A stretch of DNA of 55,380 nucleotides, taken from contig JAGQVF010000003.1 of the NCBI GenBank assembly GCA_020438135.1, forward strand, positions 14,545-69,924, given 5' to 3'. Each line of letters begins with the position of its first letter. Position 1 is the stretch's first letter. Shown here piece after piece: positions 1-7,576 of this stretch. Source of the stretch: Bacteroidales bacterium. Lineage in GTDB: Bacteria > Bacteroidota > Bacteroidia > Bacteroidales > JAADJA01. The translations under genes and the position numbers were made by a program. Below the pieces are notes generated by a model. That model was not told the origin of the DNA and ran no database searches. It saw nothing but the letters and a program-made list of their open reading frames with translations.

Positions 1-834
1 TACATCCTAACCGAAGAACAGAGGCTTGAAGGCGATAGTTTGTTTTACGATCGAAATATAAACCTGGGTAAGGCATTCGAGAATGTCCGGCTGATCGATA
101 CGGTGCAAAATATGCTCATCACCGGAGAGGTAGGGGAGTTCTACAAAAATGATGGTTTTGCTTACGTAACCGATAGCGCCACAGCCGTGATGATCGAAAA
201 GGAGGATTCATTGTTTATGCACGCCGACACCTTATGGATCCGTTTCGACGATGATGATAAGATCGAGTTTATGTTTGCCTATCACAAAACCAAATTTTTC
301 AGAAAAGATATGCAGGGAATGTGTGATTCGCTGGTTTATAAATTTAATGATTCAACTATTTATCTCTATAAACAACCTTTTCTGTGGTCGGATGAAAGTC
401 AGTTATCTGCTGATTCGATCCGTATTACCCTGAAAGATAACAACATTGATACGCTTTCACTTATTAACTCGGCATTTATTATTTCGATGGATGATACCAT
501 TAGCCGGAATACTTTTAACCAGATCAAAGGCAAATCGATGGTGGGCCATTTTAAGGACAATAAAATGGTGAAAGTTAATATTTTCGGCAATGCCGAGTCT
601 GTGTTTTATGTGAGGGAAGAAAAAGGACCTTTGATCGGGGTGAATACCACCACCTCCAGCGATATGAACATTTATCTTGAAAACAACGAAGTGAAGGTTA
701 TATCTCCCATTCGCAGCGTTGAAGCCAATATGTATCCAGTTTCCGAACTCCCTGAAGAAAAGAGACGACTGAAGAACTTTACATGGAATGAAGATCGGCG
801 TCCGCGCAAAAAAACAGATATCTATATCTGGTAA
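1..834 (+). CDS. OstA/LptA-like LPS-transport protein, 3' end only
   Basis: The reading frame is open from base 1, so the gene starts upstream and only its last 277 codons are here; the first in-frame TTG (base 40) is not a real start. The protein has many short beta-strand-like repeats of the type 'EGDSLFYD', 'ADSIRITL', 'IKGKSMVGHF', 'VFGNAESVFY', typical of OstA/LptA beta-jellyroll proteins that carry or assemble lipopolysaccharide across the periplasm. Bacteroidota have long OstA-like proteins of this style, ending in a basic, proline-containing tail like the one here (RRPRKKTDIYIW). The signal peptide and N-terminal half lie outside the window. It is followed by 310 bp without a gene and is probably the last gene of its operon. 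Family placement is fairly secure; the exact role is inferred from the family. Confidence 0.75.
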   Translation, partial: YILTEEQRLEGDSLFYDRNINLGKAFENVRLIDTVQNMLITGEVGEFYKNDGFAYVTDSATAVMIEKEDSLFMHADTLWIRFDDDDKIEFMFAYHKTKFFRKDMQGMCDSLVYKFNDSTIYLYKQPFLWSDESQLSADSIRITLKDNNIDTLSLINSAFIISMDDTISRNTFNQIKGKSMVGHFKDNKMVKVNIFGNAESVFYVREEKGPLIGVNTTTSSDMNIYLENNEVKVISPIRSVEANMYPVSELPEEKRRLKNFTWNEDRRPRKKTDIYIW

Positions 835-893
835 TCAAATTAAGCCGGCACATCTTAACCTCAGTTTATTTACCTATTTCCAAATCCAGGTTG

Positions 894-999
894 TGTTAAT
901 ATTTTAAACATCTGTTTATAATTTAAACAATTCCTTGTGTTGTACACTATATCTGATGTTCAGAGCAAACATTCTATAGGACTGTTTATATTTTAAACA
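894..999. promoter_or_regulatory. three 17-bp palindromic sites (TGTTTA-N5-TAAACA) upstream of the redox operon
   Basis: Three near-identical inverted repeats lie in the 310-bp gap before the gene at 1145. They are at 894-910 (first arm TGTTAA, one mismatch), 913-929 and 983-999 (both with perfect arms TGTTTA and TAAACA around five A/T bases). Centres are 19 and 70 bp apart. They sit about 65-170 bp upstream of a sigma54-like site, the usual place for enhancer sites of NtrC-type activators, and such an activator is encoded at 7545-8885. The repeats are seen; that this protein binds them is inferred. The rest of the gap (835-893, 1000-1062, 1079-1144) is AT-rich with no gene. Confidence 0.6.
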
Positions 1000-1062
1000 C
1001 TTTCCTACGTTTTATTTCAGTGGTTTTTTTTGTAAGTGTCTAAAAAACAAATAGTTGTTCAG

Positions 1063-1078
1063 TTGGTATCAATGTTGA
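1063..1078 (+). promoter_or_regulatory. candidate sigma54 (-24/-12) promoter
   Basis: TTGGTATCAATGTTGA resembles the sigma54 consensus TTGGCACG-N4-TTGC: the -24 GG and the -12 TTG are correctly spaced, but the last C of the -12 element is A. It lies 67 bp before the start codon at 1145. No good TAnnTTTG element was found in this gap. The call leans on the NtrC-type regulator encoded in the same locus. Confidence 0.4.
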
Positions 1079-1144
1079 ATAATACAATACCCGTTACGAA
1101 AAAGCTAACGTAAGTCATTTATAAACAGTTAATTAAAAAGTATT

Positions 1145-2806
1145 ATGAAAACAGCAATGTCAACCCTGGTAAGTGTGATGATCGCGATTGCAGGAATTAT
1201 TTTGCTTCAAACGCCATCATTTGCGCAGAATGATGCCACAGTAAAAGTGATTTGTTCAGCAGAGACGGCTGATCTGGCAAATTCTCTTGCAGGCATTTAC
1301 AAACAATCAAATTCAGATGTACAACTTAAAGTTGCTCAGGTAGCTTCCGGTGAAATTGATAAAAATGTACCGGATAATCAATGTATTGCCCTCTTGCACG
1401 AAAATCCTGTTTCGGAGAAAATGCCTAAAGGATTTAAAAACATTGTAATAGGCCGTAATATTTATGTTTGGGTGATCAATTCAGAAAGCAAGTATGTTGA
1501 AATGATCTGTGAAAAGGGGGTTCTTTTGGATGACCTGATGGCTTCAATGAAAACCGGGCAAATCTCTTACCCGCAGGTAAATGATGTTTCCGAAAATTCA
1601 AAAGTGTTTGTTTCGAAAACGGCTACATCTGAAGCTATTTTTTCACCTATGTTTAAATCATCCGAATTAATCAGTAATGATCAGATTGAAATTGCAGATC
1701 GCATAACTGATGCGGTTCAGCAAAATCCTGATGCCATCGGGTTTTGCCGTTTAAATGAAGTGATTGATCCACAATCCGGAGAACTGGCACAAGGTATTAC
1801 ATTAATGCCGATTGATAAAAATAAAAATGGCAATCTGGATGATTTTGAAAACATTTATCAATCAATTGATGATTTTACCCGGGGCGTATGGATGGGTAAA
1901 TATCCAGGTGCGCTGGTTAGCGAACTATATGCTGTTGTGCCGGGCCAACCCTCCGCGGCCACCAGAGATTTTACCAGTTGGTTGATAACCTCCGGTCAGC
2001 AGATCGTGGCATCGATGGGTTATAACGAGCTTGTGTTCGGAGAAAAACAATTCAGGCTTGCCGCGTTAAATGACCTGAATGCAACAGAAAAGCAGTCAGG
2101 TAATTCCTTTGCCACGATCAGAGCCATATTCATTGTAATTTCTGTACTGATCATTTTGGCCATTATCGTTGGTTTGATCTGGGGTTCGGCAAGCCGTCGT
2201 AAAGAAATTTCCCTGGCAGGTAAAACTCATCCCGGAGTTCCTCTTTCGGGCAATAGCTTCGATCTGCCTAAAGGTCTTTATTTCGACAGCTCACATACCT
2301 GGATCTACATGCAAAAAGACGGTCGTGTGAAAGTGGGAATTGATGACTTCATCTCTCATGTAACGGGGCCTTTTACCAAAATCGATATGCGTGAACCGGG
2401 TGATAAAATTAAGAAGAATGAAAAAGTTCTGTCGCTCTTTCAAAATGGTAAACAACTTGATATTTATGCCCCTGTATCAGGCAGGATCGTAAATATCAAC
2501 GAGGATCTTGTTACGGATCCATCGCTGGTAAATGATTCGGTTTATGAAAATGGATGGATTTACGAAATAGAACCATCGAATTGGATGCGGGAAATTCAGT
2601 TTTTTAGAATGGCAGAAAATTATCGCGATTGGCTGAAATACGAATTGCACCGCTTCAAGGATTTTCTGGCAGCACATGTTTATAAACAGGGATCTCTTGT
2701 TTTCCAGGATGGCGGTGAGATCTCCGATCAGGTGATGCGAAATCTCGACCCAAAAATATGGGAAGATTTTCAGAAAAAGTTTATGGATACATCAGGTTTA
2801 AAATGA
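1145..2806 (+). CDS. exported substrate-binding-like domain fused through a membrane helix to a GcvH-like domain
   Basis: The 553-residue protein has three parts. Residues 1-28 are a signal peptide ending TPSFAQ. Residues about 30-320 resemble PstS-type periplasmic binding proteins (early strand VKVICSAETADLAN, late motif YAVVPGQPSAATRDFTSWL). A membrane helix at about 324-347 is followed by SRRK, which puts the C-terminus in the cytoplasm. Residues about 372-553 resemble glycine cleavage H protein, with DIYAPVSGRIVNIN after the hairpin. The lipoyl-lysine motif (ESVKAAS in GcvH) is replaced by QNGKQL: K436 is one residue nearer to DIY than the lipoyl lysine, and G435 takes its place. The gene opens a cluster with a Tat ferredoxin (36-bp gap), an NrfD-type subunit and a second GcvH-like protein. 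It may be a scaffold or sensor subunit. Neither ligand nor function is known. Confidence 0.75.
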   Translation: MKTAMSTLVSVMIAIAGIILLQTPSFAQNDATVKVICSAETADLANSLAGIYKQSNSDVQLKVAQVASGEIDKNVPDNQCIALLHENPVSEKMPKGFKNIVIGRNIYVWVINSESKYVEMICEKGVLLDDLMASMKTGQISYPQVNDVSENSKVFVSKTATSEAIFSPMFKSSELISNDQIEIADRITDAVQQNPDAIGFCRLNEVIDPQSGELAQGITLMPIDKNKNGNLDDFENIYQSIDDFTRGVWMGKYPGALVSELYAVVPGQPSAATRDFTSWLITSGQQIVASMGYNELVFGEKQFRLAALNDLNATEKQSGNSFATIRAIFIVISVLIILAIIVGLIWGSASRRKEISLAGKTHPGVPLSGNSFDLPKGLYFDSSHTWIYMQKDGRVKVGIDDFISHVTGPFTKIDMREPGDKIKKNEKVLSLFQNGKQLDIYAPVSGRIVNINEDLVTDPSLVNDSVYENGWIYEIEPSNWMREIQFFRMAENYRDWLKYELHRFKDFLAAHVYKQGSLVFQDGGEISDQVMRNLDPKIWEDFQKKFMDTSGLK

Positions 2807-2842
2807 GGTTGTTAACCGATCTCTGACAAAAATGTAGAAGTT

Positions 2843-3718
2843 ATGAATTTAGATCGACGAAATTTTTTCAGGGTGCTGGGCCTCACAGGGGCTACCCTGA
2901 CGATTGGAACTGATTTGAAAGCAAATCAGGAACAAGACGAAAATCACGAACCGGTAGAGTTTTATGGAATTCTGTATGACAGCACTATGTGCGTTGGTTG
3001 CCAAACCTGCGAGTTTATTTGTGCAGAAACTCATGAACTCCCTGAACCAACCGATATTCCGCGTATCGGAGAAGTAAGAAAAACAGATGAAACATGCCGA
3101 ACGGTTGTCAATGCATTTGATTCCCCGATTGGAGAAGTGGATATTAAAACACAGTGCATGCATTGTAATGAGCCGGCCTGTGTTTCTGCTTGTTTAACGC
3201 AGGCCATGTACAAAACGAAAGAAGGACCCGTAATCTGGCGAGGAGACAAATGTATGGGATGCCGCTATTGTATGGTCTCCTGTCCGTTTGATGTTCCGAA
3301 ATTCGAATATCACAGCCCGAATCCGAAAATTACAAAATGCGATATGTGTTACGATCGTCTGCAGGAAGGGCAATTACCGGCCTGTGTTGAGAACTGTCCT
3401 GCCGAAGCGCTGATGTTCGGTAAAAGAAGTGACCTTATCAAAGAAGCACGCAAAAGGATAGTCGAAAACCCTGATACCTATTACGATCACATATTCGGTG
3501 AAAAAGAAGCGGGTGGAACCGGGTTTATGTATCTGGCACCGGTATCGTTCGACAAACTTGGTTTCAAAACCAACCTTCAAAATAAATCTTATCCCGAACT
3601 GTCGAAAGGATTTTTGTACAGTGTTCCCTCTATATTTGTCCTGTGGCCTGCTATGCTGCTGGGATTACATGAAGCAACAAAGAATAAACAAATCAAAAAC
3701 GAAGAAGAAAATGAATAA
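2843..3718 (+). CDS. Tat-exported four-cluster ferredoxin subunit (HybA/DmsB type)
   Basis: This 291-residue electron-transfer subunit starts with a twin-arginine signal (DRRNFFRVLGL), so it should act in the periplasm. It has sixteen cluster-ligand cysteines in four groups: C50/53/56/60, C105/108/113/117, C137/140/143/147 and C166/169/181/185, the pattern of HybA/PsrB/NrfC proteins that hold four [4Fe-4S] clusters. A hydrophobic stretch near the C-terminus (YSVPSIFVLWPAMLLGL) is a membrane anchor, as in HybA. Such proteins pass electrons between a periplasmic catalytic subunit and an NrfD/HybB quinone subunit. That partner is encoded next, overlapping by 8 bases, but no hydrogenase or molybdopterin subunit is nearby, so the electron donor or acceptor is unknown. 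Confidence 0.88.
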   Translation: MNLDRRNFFRVLGLTGATLTIGTDLKANQEQDENHEPVEFYGILYDSTMCVGCQTCEFICAETHELPEPTDIPRIGEVRKTDETCRTVVNAFDSPIGEVDIKTQCMHCNEPACVSACLTQAMYKTKEGPVIWRGDKCMGCRYCMVSCPFDVPKFEYHSPNPKITKCDMCYDRLQEGQLPACVENCPAEALMFGKRSDLIKEARKRIVENPDTYYDHIFGEKEAGGTGFMYLAPVSFDKLGFKTNLQNKSYPELSKGFLYSVPSIFVLWPAMLLGLHEATKNKQIKNEEENE

Positions 3719-4946
3719 TACAGCCACAATTTCTTTGCAGGAAGAACAAAAGACAAAAAATACCTGGAAATTCCTTTTAAGTGAACTCAAGCCCAAAGGT
3801 AAATTCTTTACACCTTTCAACATCATTTCACTTCCGATCATGCTGCTGGGAGCTGTTTTGATTGTAATCCGTTTCTGGAAAGGGATCGGATCGGTTACTA
3901 ACCTCACACAGGATGTTCCCTGGGGGCTTTGGATCGGATTTGATGTGGTAACCGGAGTAGCTTTTGCCGGTGGTGCTTATGTGATCACTTTTATGGTTTA
4001 CATTCTCAATATGCGTAAATATCATTCCATTGTAAGGGTTACAGTGCTTAACGGTTTCCTTGCTTATGTATTTTATGCAGGCGCCTTGCTGCTCGATCTG
4101 GGACGCCCCTGGAACGTGATCAACCCGATCATCGGGAATAGCTTCGGGACAAGTTCAGTATTGTTCCTGGTGGCCTGGCATTTCCTGTTATATATGATTG
4201 CACAATTGATTGAGTTTTCGCCGGCCATTGCTGAATGGCTTGGTGCCAAACGAGCCAGGAAAATACTGTCGGGAATGACCCTCGGTGCCGTAATTTTCGG
4301 GATCACCTTGTCGACGCTTCATCAATCGGGTTTGGGAGCTCTGTACCTGATGGCCAAAGAGAAAATCCATCCGCTTTGGTATTCTGAATTTATCCCGATC
4401 CTGTTTTTTGTCTCCAGTATTTTTGCCGGTTTATCGATGGTGATTTTCGAAGGTTCGATCAGTCACAAGGTTTTTTCAGATCAGATCAGTGAAAAAAACC
4501 ATAAATCCCATAACAAGATCATACATGGTTTGGCAAGGATTTGTGCCGGTGCTATGTTTGCCTACCTGTTTCTGCATATTGTCAATTTTGTGCACGGACA
4601 ACACTGGAACCTGATCAATTCTCCGATGGGATATTGGTACCTTACAGAGATGCTGGGTTTTGTGGTACTACCACTTGTTTTATATGTATACAGTTATCGA
4701 AAAATGAACATCCTGCTGATTAAAATTGCCTCAGTCATTACCATGCTTGGAATTATTATAAACCGATTGAACATCACGGTTATCGGGTTTAAATGGGATG
4801 CCGCTTCACACTATTATCCTTCTTGGATGGAGATTGTGGTTACCCTCGCGGTTATTTTTACAGAAATATGGATATTCCGGTGGATCATTAATCGTATGCC
4901 CGTGCTCCGTGAATCACCTGCATGGGCCAAATCACAAAGTAGTTAA
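3711..4946 (+). CDS. NrfD/HybB-family integral membrane quinone-interacting subunit
   Basis: The protein has 411 residues and about ten membrane helices. It contains the HybB-like segment PWGLWIGFDVVTGVAFAGGA and, in the next helices, GALLLDLGRPWNVINPI. NrfD-type proteins bind quinone and exchange electrons with a periplasmic four-cluster ferredoxin. The start at 3711 (MNNTATISLQEE) is preferred: the longer reading frame upstream lies inside the ferredoxin gene and would add a non-matching 71-residue tail. The 8-base overlap with the preceding stop suggests translational coupling. The 18-bp gap to the next gene keeps it in the same operon. The HybA/HybB resemblance is clear; with no catalytic subunit here the reaction is inferred only as quinone oxidation or reduction. 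Confidence 0.87.
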   Translation: MNNTATISLQEEQKTKNTWKFLLSELKPKGKFFTPFNIISLPIMLLGAVLIVIRFWKGIGSVTNLTQDVPWGLWIGFDVVTGVAFAGGAYVITFMVYILNMRKYHSIVRVTVLNGFLAYVFYAGALLLDLGRPWNVINPIIGNSFGTSSVLFLVAWHFLLYMIAQLIEFSPAIAEWLGAKRARKILSGMTLGAVIFGITLSTLHQSGLGALYLMAKEKIHPLWYSEFIPILFFVSSIFAGLSMVIFEGSISHKVFSDQISEKNHKSHNKIIHGLARICAGAMFAYLFLHIVNFVHGQHWNLINSPMGYWYLTEMLGFVVLPLVLYVYSYRKMNILLIKIASVITMLGIIINRLNITVIGFKWDAASHYYPSWMEIVVTLAVIFTEIWIFRWIINRMPVLRESPAWAKSQSS

Positions 4947-4964
4947 CCTTAAAAAATTACAACA

Positions 4965-5675
4965 ATGGAAGGATTTACATATCATAATATATTTGAAACC
5001 AAAGGGATAGAATATATCGTTATCATTGGTTTCCTGATACTGATCATACCTTTCTGGTTTATCATCAACAAAAAGAACCCAGTTGTTAAGCGTATTCAAA
5101 ATACCATTTCTTCTATTTCGGCTCGCTTACTCCGAATCCCTGCCGGATTACTATTTGGCAAAAACCATATGTGGGCATTTATGGGTAGCGATGGAAAAGC
5201 AAAAATAGGGGTTGATGATTTTCTGGTACAGGTGGTCGGTGAGTTCGATATTGTTCCACTCAAGTCAATTGGTGAACATGTTAAAGCCGGTGAAAAGCTG
5301 GCAATAGTGAAACGGAAAGGCAAACAGCTAAACCTCACTTCCCCTGTTTCGGGCGAAATTTTAGATGTAAATGCCTCGGTTTTTGAATCTTCAGAAATGA
5401 TAAGCGACGATCCGTTTAAGACAGGTTGGTTATTCAGTGTTAAACCCAACAACTGGAAGATAGAGATGAACAGAGGAATGATAGGTGATGAAGCCGTTTC
5501 ATGGTTCGGTCAGGAGGTTGATCGATTCAAGGATTTTTTGGCAGTTTCACTCAAAAAAAATACACCTGACGCATCGCTTGTCGCTTTGCAGGAAGGTGGT
5601 GAAATCAGGAGTAAAGTGCTGGCTGAACTTGATAATGATATTTGGAGAGATTTTGAAAATGAGTTTCTGCAATAA
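4965..5675 (+). CDS. membrane-anchored GcvH-like protein, paralogue of the C-terminal half of the 1145-2806 product
   Basis: The 236-residue protein has one N-terminal membrane helix (about 16-36), then basic residues (NKKNPVVKR), which puts the rest in the cytoplasm. Residues about 60-180 are GcvH-like (LLFGKNHMWAFMGSDGKAK; LTSPVSGEILDVN). As in the first protein, the lipoyl-lysine loop reads KGKQL (G119, K120), so the modified lysine is missing or shifted by one. A C-terminal part shared by both (RFKDFLA; EGGEI; DIWRDFENEF against KIWEDFQKKF) is not part of ordinary GcvH and marks a distinct subfamily. It closes the four-gene set. A role as a cytoplasmic adaptor of the NrfD complex is inference. 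Annotating it as a glycine cleavage H protein would be wrong: no gcvT or gcvP is nearby. Confidence 0.75.
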   Translation: MEGFTYHNIFETKGIEYIVIIGFLILIIPFWFIINKKNPVVKRIQNTISSISARLLRIPAGLLFGKNHMWAFMGSDGKAKIGVDDFLVQVVGEFDIVPLKSIGEHVKAGEKLAIVKRKGKQLNLTSPVSGEILDVNASVFESSEMISDDPFKTGWLFSVKPNNWKIEMNRGMIGDEAVSWFGQEVDRFKDFLAVSLKKNTPDASLVALQEGGEIRSKVLAELDNDIWRDFENEFLQ

Positions 5676-5689
5676 TCAATATTGCCAGG

Positions 5690-5827
5690 ACACCTGCCTG
5701 TTTTGTAGAAATTTTAAGCATTCAGTAGCTGTAAATATGGAAACGTTCTAAATTAAACAGTTTGTTTAAAAAATATGCTGAAAAGTTTTACATATTGAAT
5801 TAATTTTTATATTTTGCAGGCAGGTGT
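5690..5827. promoter_or_regulatory. nested inverted repeats in the gap before the sensor kinase
   Basis: ACACCTGCCTG (5690-5700) and CAGGCAGGTGT (5817-5827) form a perfect 11-bp inverted repeat across the 194-bp gap. Almost centred between them is a second one, TTAAACA-GTT-TGTTTAA (5753-5769), using the same half-site as the palindromes at 894-999 but in reversed order. A TATATTTTG sequence (about 5808-5816), one base longer than the Bacteroidota -7 consensus, abuts the right outer arm. This looks like an operator region for the regulatory genes; the binding protein is not known. Confidence 0.45.
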
Positions 5828-5869
5828 TTAAATTTTTTCAGAGAGGTTTATACAAAAACAAGAGTTAAA

Positions 5870-7576
5870 ATGGCTTTTCTTGCAGAAAAAACACTTCAAA
5901 AATTTCGTATCAGGTTATTGTACGAAAAATATCTCAGGTTTCATTCATCGCTTTACGGTAGGGTTATCTACATCATCATCCTGCTTTCGCTGATCCTGTT
6001 TTTTTCGTTCGGGATCATTTTCAGATCGGTGTATGAGGATTATCTGAATACTGTAATTCGTCAGTGCGGAAACAATGTTGTATCCATTGTTGAAGGGGCC
6101 CTGTATCATTCCATGCTGAAGAATGATAAAGGCGCCCTGCAGAGTACGTTGGATGTAATCCATACCCTGCCCGGCGTAGATGATGTTAATATGTACAATA
6201 AGGATGATGAACTTGTATATTCCTCCTATGCAGAAAATGAGGATCACAGTGATCCCAATTGTTTAAATTGTCATGCCGGGATAAGATCCATGTTCGGTGG
6301 TGCAGGCACGTCGTATAAGATTATCGACGAAATGACTGCCTGTAGTATGACTGCGAGTGGTAACGGACACAGGCAATTGATGATCCGAGCACCAATCTAC
6401 AATCAGCGATCATGTTATGTAAGCGCCTGCCATGCACATAACCAATCCGAAACAGAATTGGGTTCATTAATTGTTAAGGTTCCCCTCCAAAATATCGACA
6501 GGGCTGTTCAGGAGTCTTCCAGGAATTATTTTATACTGGCGGCCATCACCACTATTCTTTTGGGTGCCTTTTTGATCGTTTTTACCCAAACCAATATTAA
6601 AAACCCTTTAAAGGAAATTTTAGGTGCCAGTGAGGCTGTAGCCCGGGGAGATAAAAGCACAAGATTGGATATAAAACGCGGTCAGCCTGAAGATCTGAAG
6701 ACCGTTTCCAAAGCTTTTAACAATATGTTAGACAACCTTGACAAGGCCAATAAAGAACTCGAAAACTGGTCGCACCAACTTGAATACAAAGTTCAGAAAA
6801 AGTCGGAAGAGCTTTCAGAAATGCAAAACGAACTGATACATGTGGAACGCATCGCTTCCATTGGAAAACTATCTTCATCGGTGGCACATGAAATCAATAA
6901 TCCGCTATCGGGTGTGTTAACCTATACCAAACTGGTCCAGAAACAGCTAAATAAAATGAACCTCAGCGAAACCGAACCGATTATAAAATATTTAAAGATC
7001 ATCGAAACAGAAACCAAAAGATGTGGTGACATCGTAAGGGGCTTGCTTGATTTTTCACGAAAGGACCGTAAAAATTTTGAGGCCAGGTCCATTCACCGGA
7101 TTCTCAAGGATACATATAACCTAATGGCTCACCAAATGAAAATCGCAGATATTTATTTTTATACCGATTTCCAGGCTAAAGAAGATGAAGTTGTTTGCAG
7201 CGAAAACCAGATTAAACAGGCCTGTGTTGCTATTTTGGTGAATGCTCTCGAAGCGGTATCTGAACATGGTGAGGTGCTCATCAAAACTACAAATCCCGAT
7301 GAAAGTCACATCCGGATTGATATTTCGGACAATGGAGTCGGAATTGCACAACAGGACCTGGCCCATATATTTGAACCCTTTTTCTCTGCCAAACACAAAA
7401 CAAGTGGAATCGGACTTGGGTTAGCTATTGTGCATGGTATTGTTGAGAATCATAAAGGTAAAATAGATATAAAAAGTGCACCGGGTGAAGGAACCACCCT
7501 GTCGATCAATCTTTCATTATCAAAAATCACAGCAATAGAAAACCATGAAGAAGAACATTTCGCTATTAATAGTTGA
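5870..7576 (+). CDS. membrane sensor histidine kinase with heme-c-type motifs in the periplasmic sensor
   Basis: The 568-residue kinase has membrane helices at about 31-53 and 220-240 around a 165-residue periplasmic sensor. The sensor carries a classic heme-c motif CLNCH (C131, C134, H135) and a second motif CYVSACH (C182, C187, H188, a CX4CH form). Then come a HAMP domain (about 240-295), a coiled coil, an H-box with phosphoacceptor H340 (SSVAHEINNPLSG), and an ATPase domain with DNGVGIAQQDLAHIFEPFF and GIGLGLAIVHG. Covalent heme would let it sense redox state or a gas ligand such as NO, CO or O2; this is inferred. Its gene overlaps the response-regulator gene by 32 bases, so the two are a cognate pair, and it follows the NrfD-type operon that the pair probably controls. 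Confidence 0.87.
   Translation: MAFLAEKTLQKFRIRLLYEKYLRFHSSLYGRVIYIIILLSLILFFSFGIIFRSVYEDYLNTVIRQCGNNVVSIVEGALYHSMLKNDKGALQSTLDVIHTLPGVDDVNMYNKDDELVYSSYAENEDHSDPNCLNCHAGIRSMFGGAGTSYKIIDEMTACSMTASGNGHRQLMIRAPIYNQRSCYVSACHAHNQSETELGSLIVKVPLQNIDRAVQESSRNYFILAAITTILLGAFLIVFTQTNIKNPLKEILGASEAVARGDKSTRLDIKRGQPEDLKTVSKAFNNMLDNLDKANKELENWSHQLEYKVQKKSEELSEMQNELIHVERIASIGKLSSSVAHEINNPLSGVLTYTKLVQKQLNKMNLSETEPIIKYLKIIETETKRCGDIVRGLLDFSRKDRKNFEARSIHRILKDTYNLMAHQMKIADIYFYTDFQAKEDEVVCSENQIKQACVAILVNALEAVSEHGEVLIKTTNPDESHIRIDISDNGVGIAQQDLAHIFEPFFSAKHKTSGIGLGLAIVHGIVENHKGKIDIKSAPGEGTTLSINLSLSKITAIENHEEEHFAINS

Noticed and set aside
3498-3710. Longer N-terminus for the NrfD-type protein
   Set aside because: It lies entirely inside the ferredoxin gene in another frame, is rich in Lys/Cys without family resemblance, and the ATG at 3711 gives a normal HybB start.
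4965-5675. True glycine cleavage H protein (gcvH)
   Set aside because: The lipoyl-lysine motif is absent, a membrane helix is present, and no gcvT, gcvP or lipoate ligase gene is nearby.
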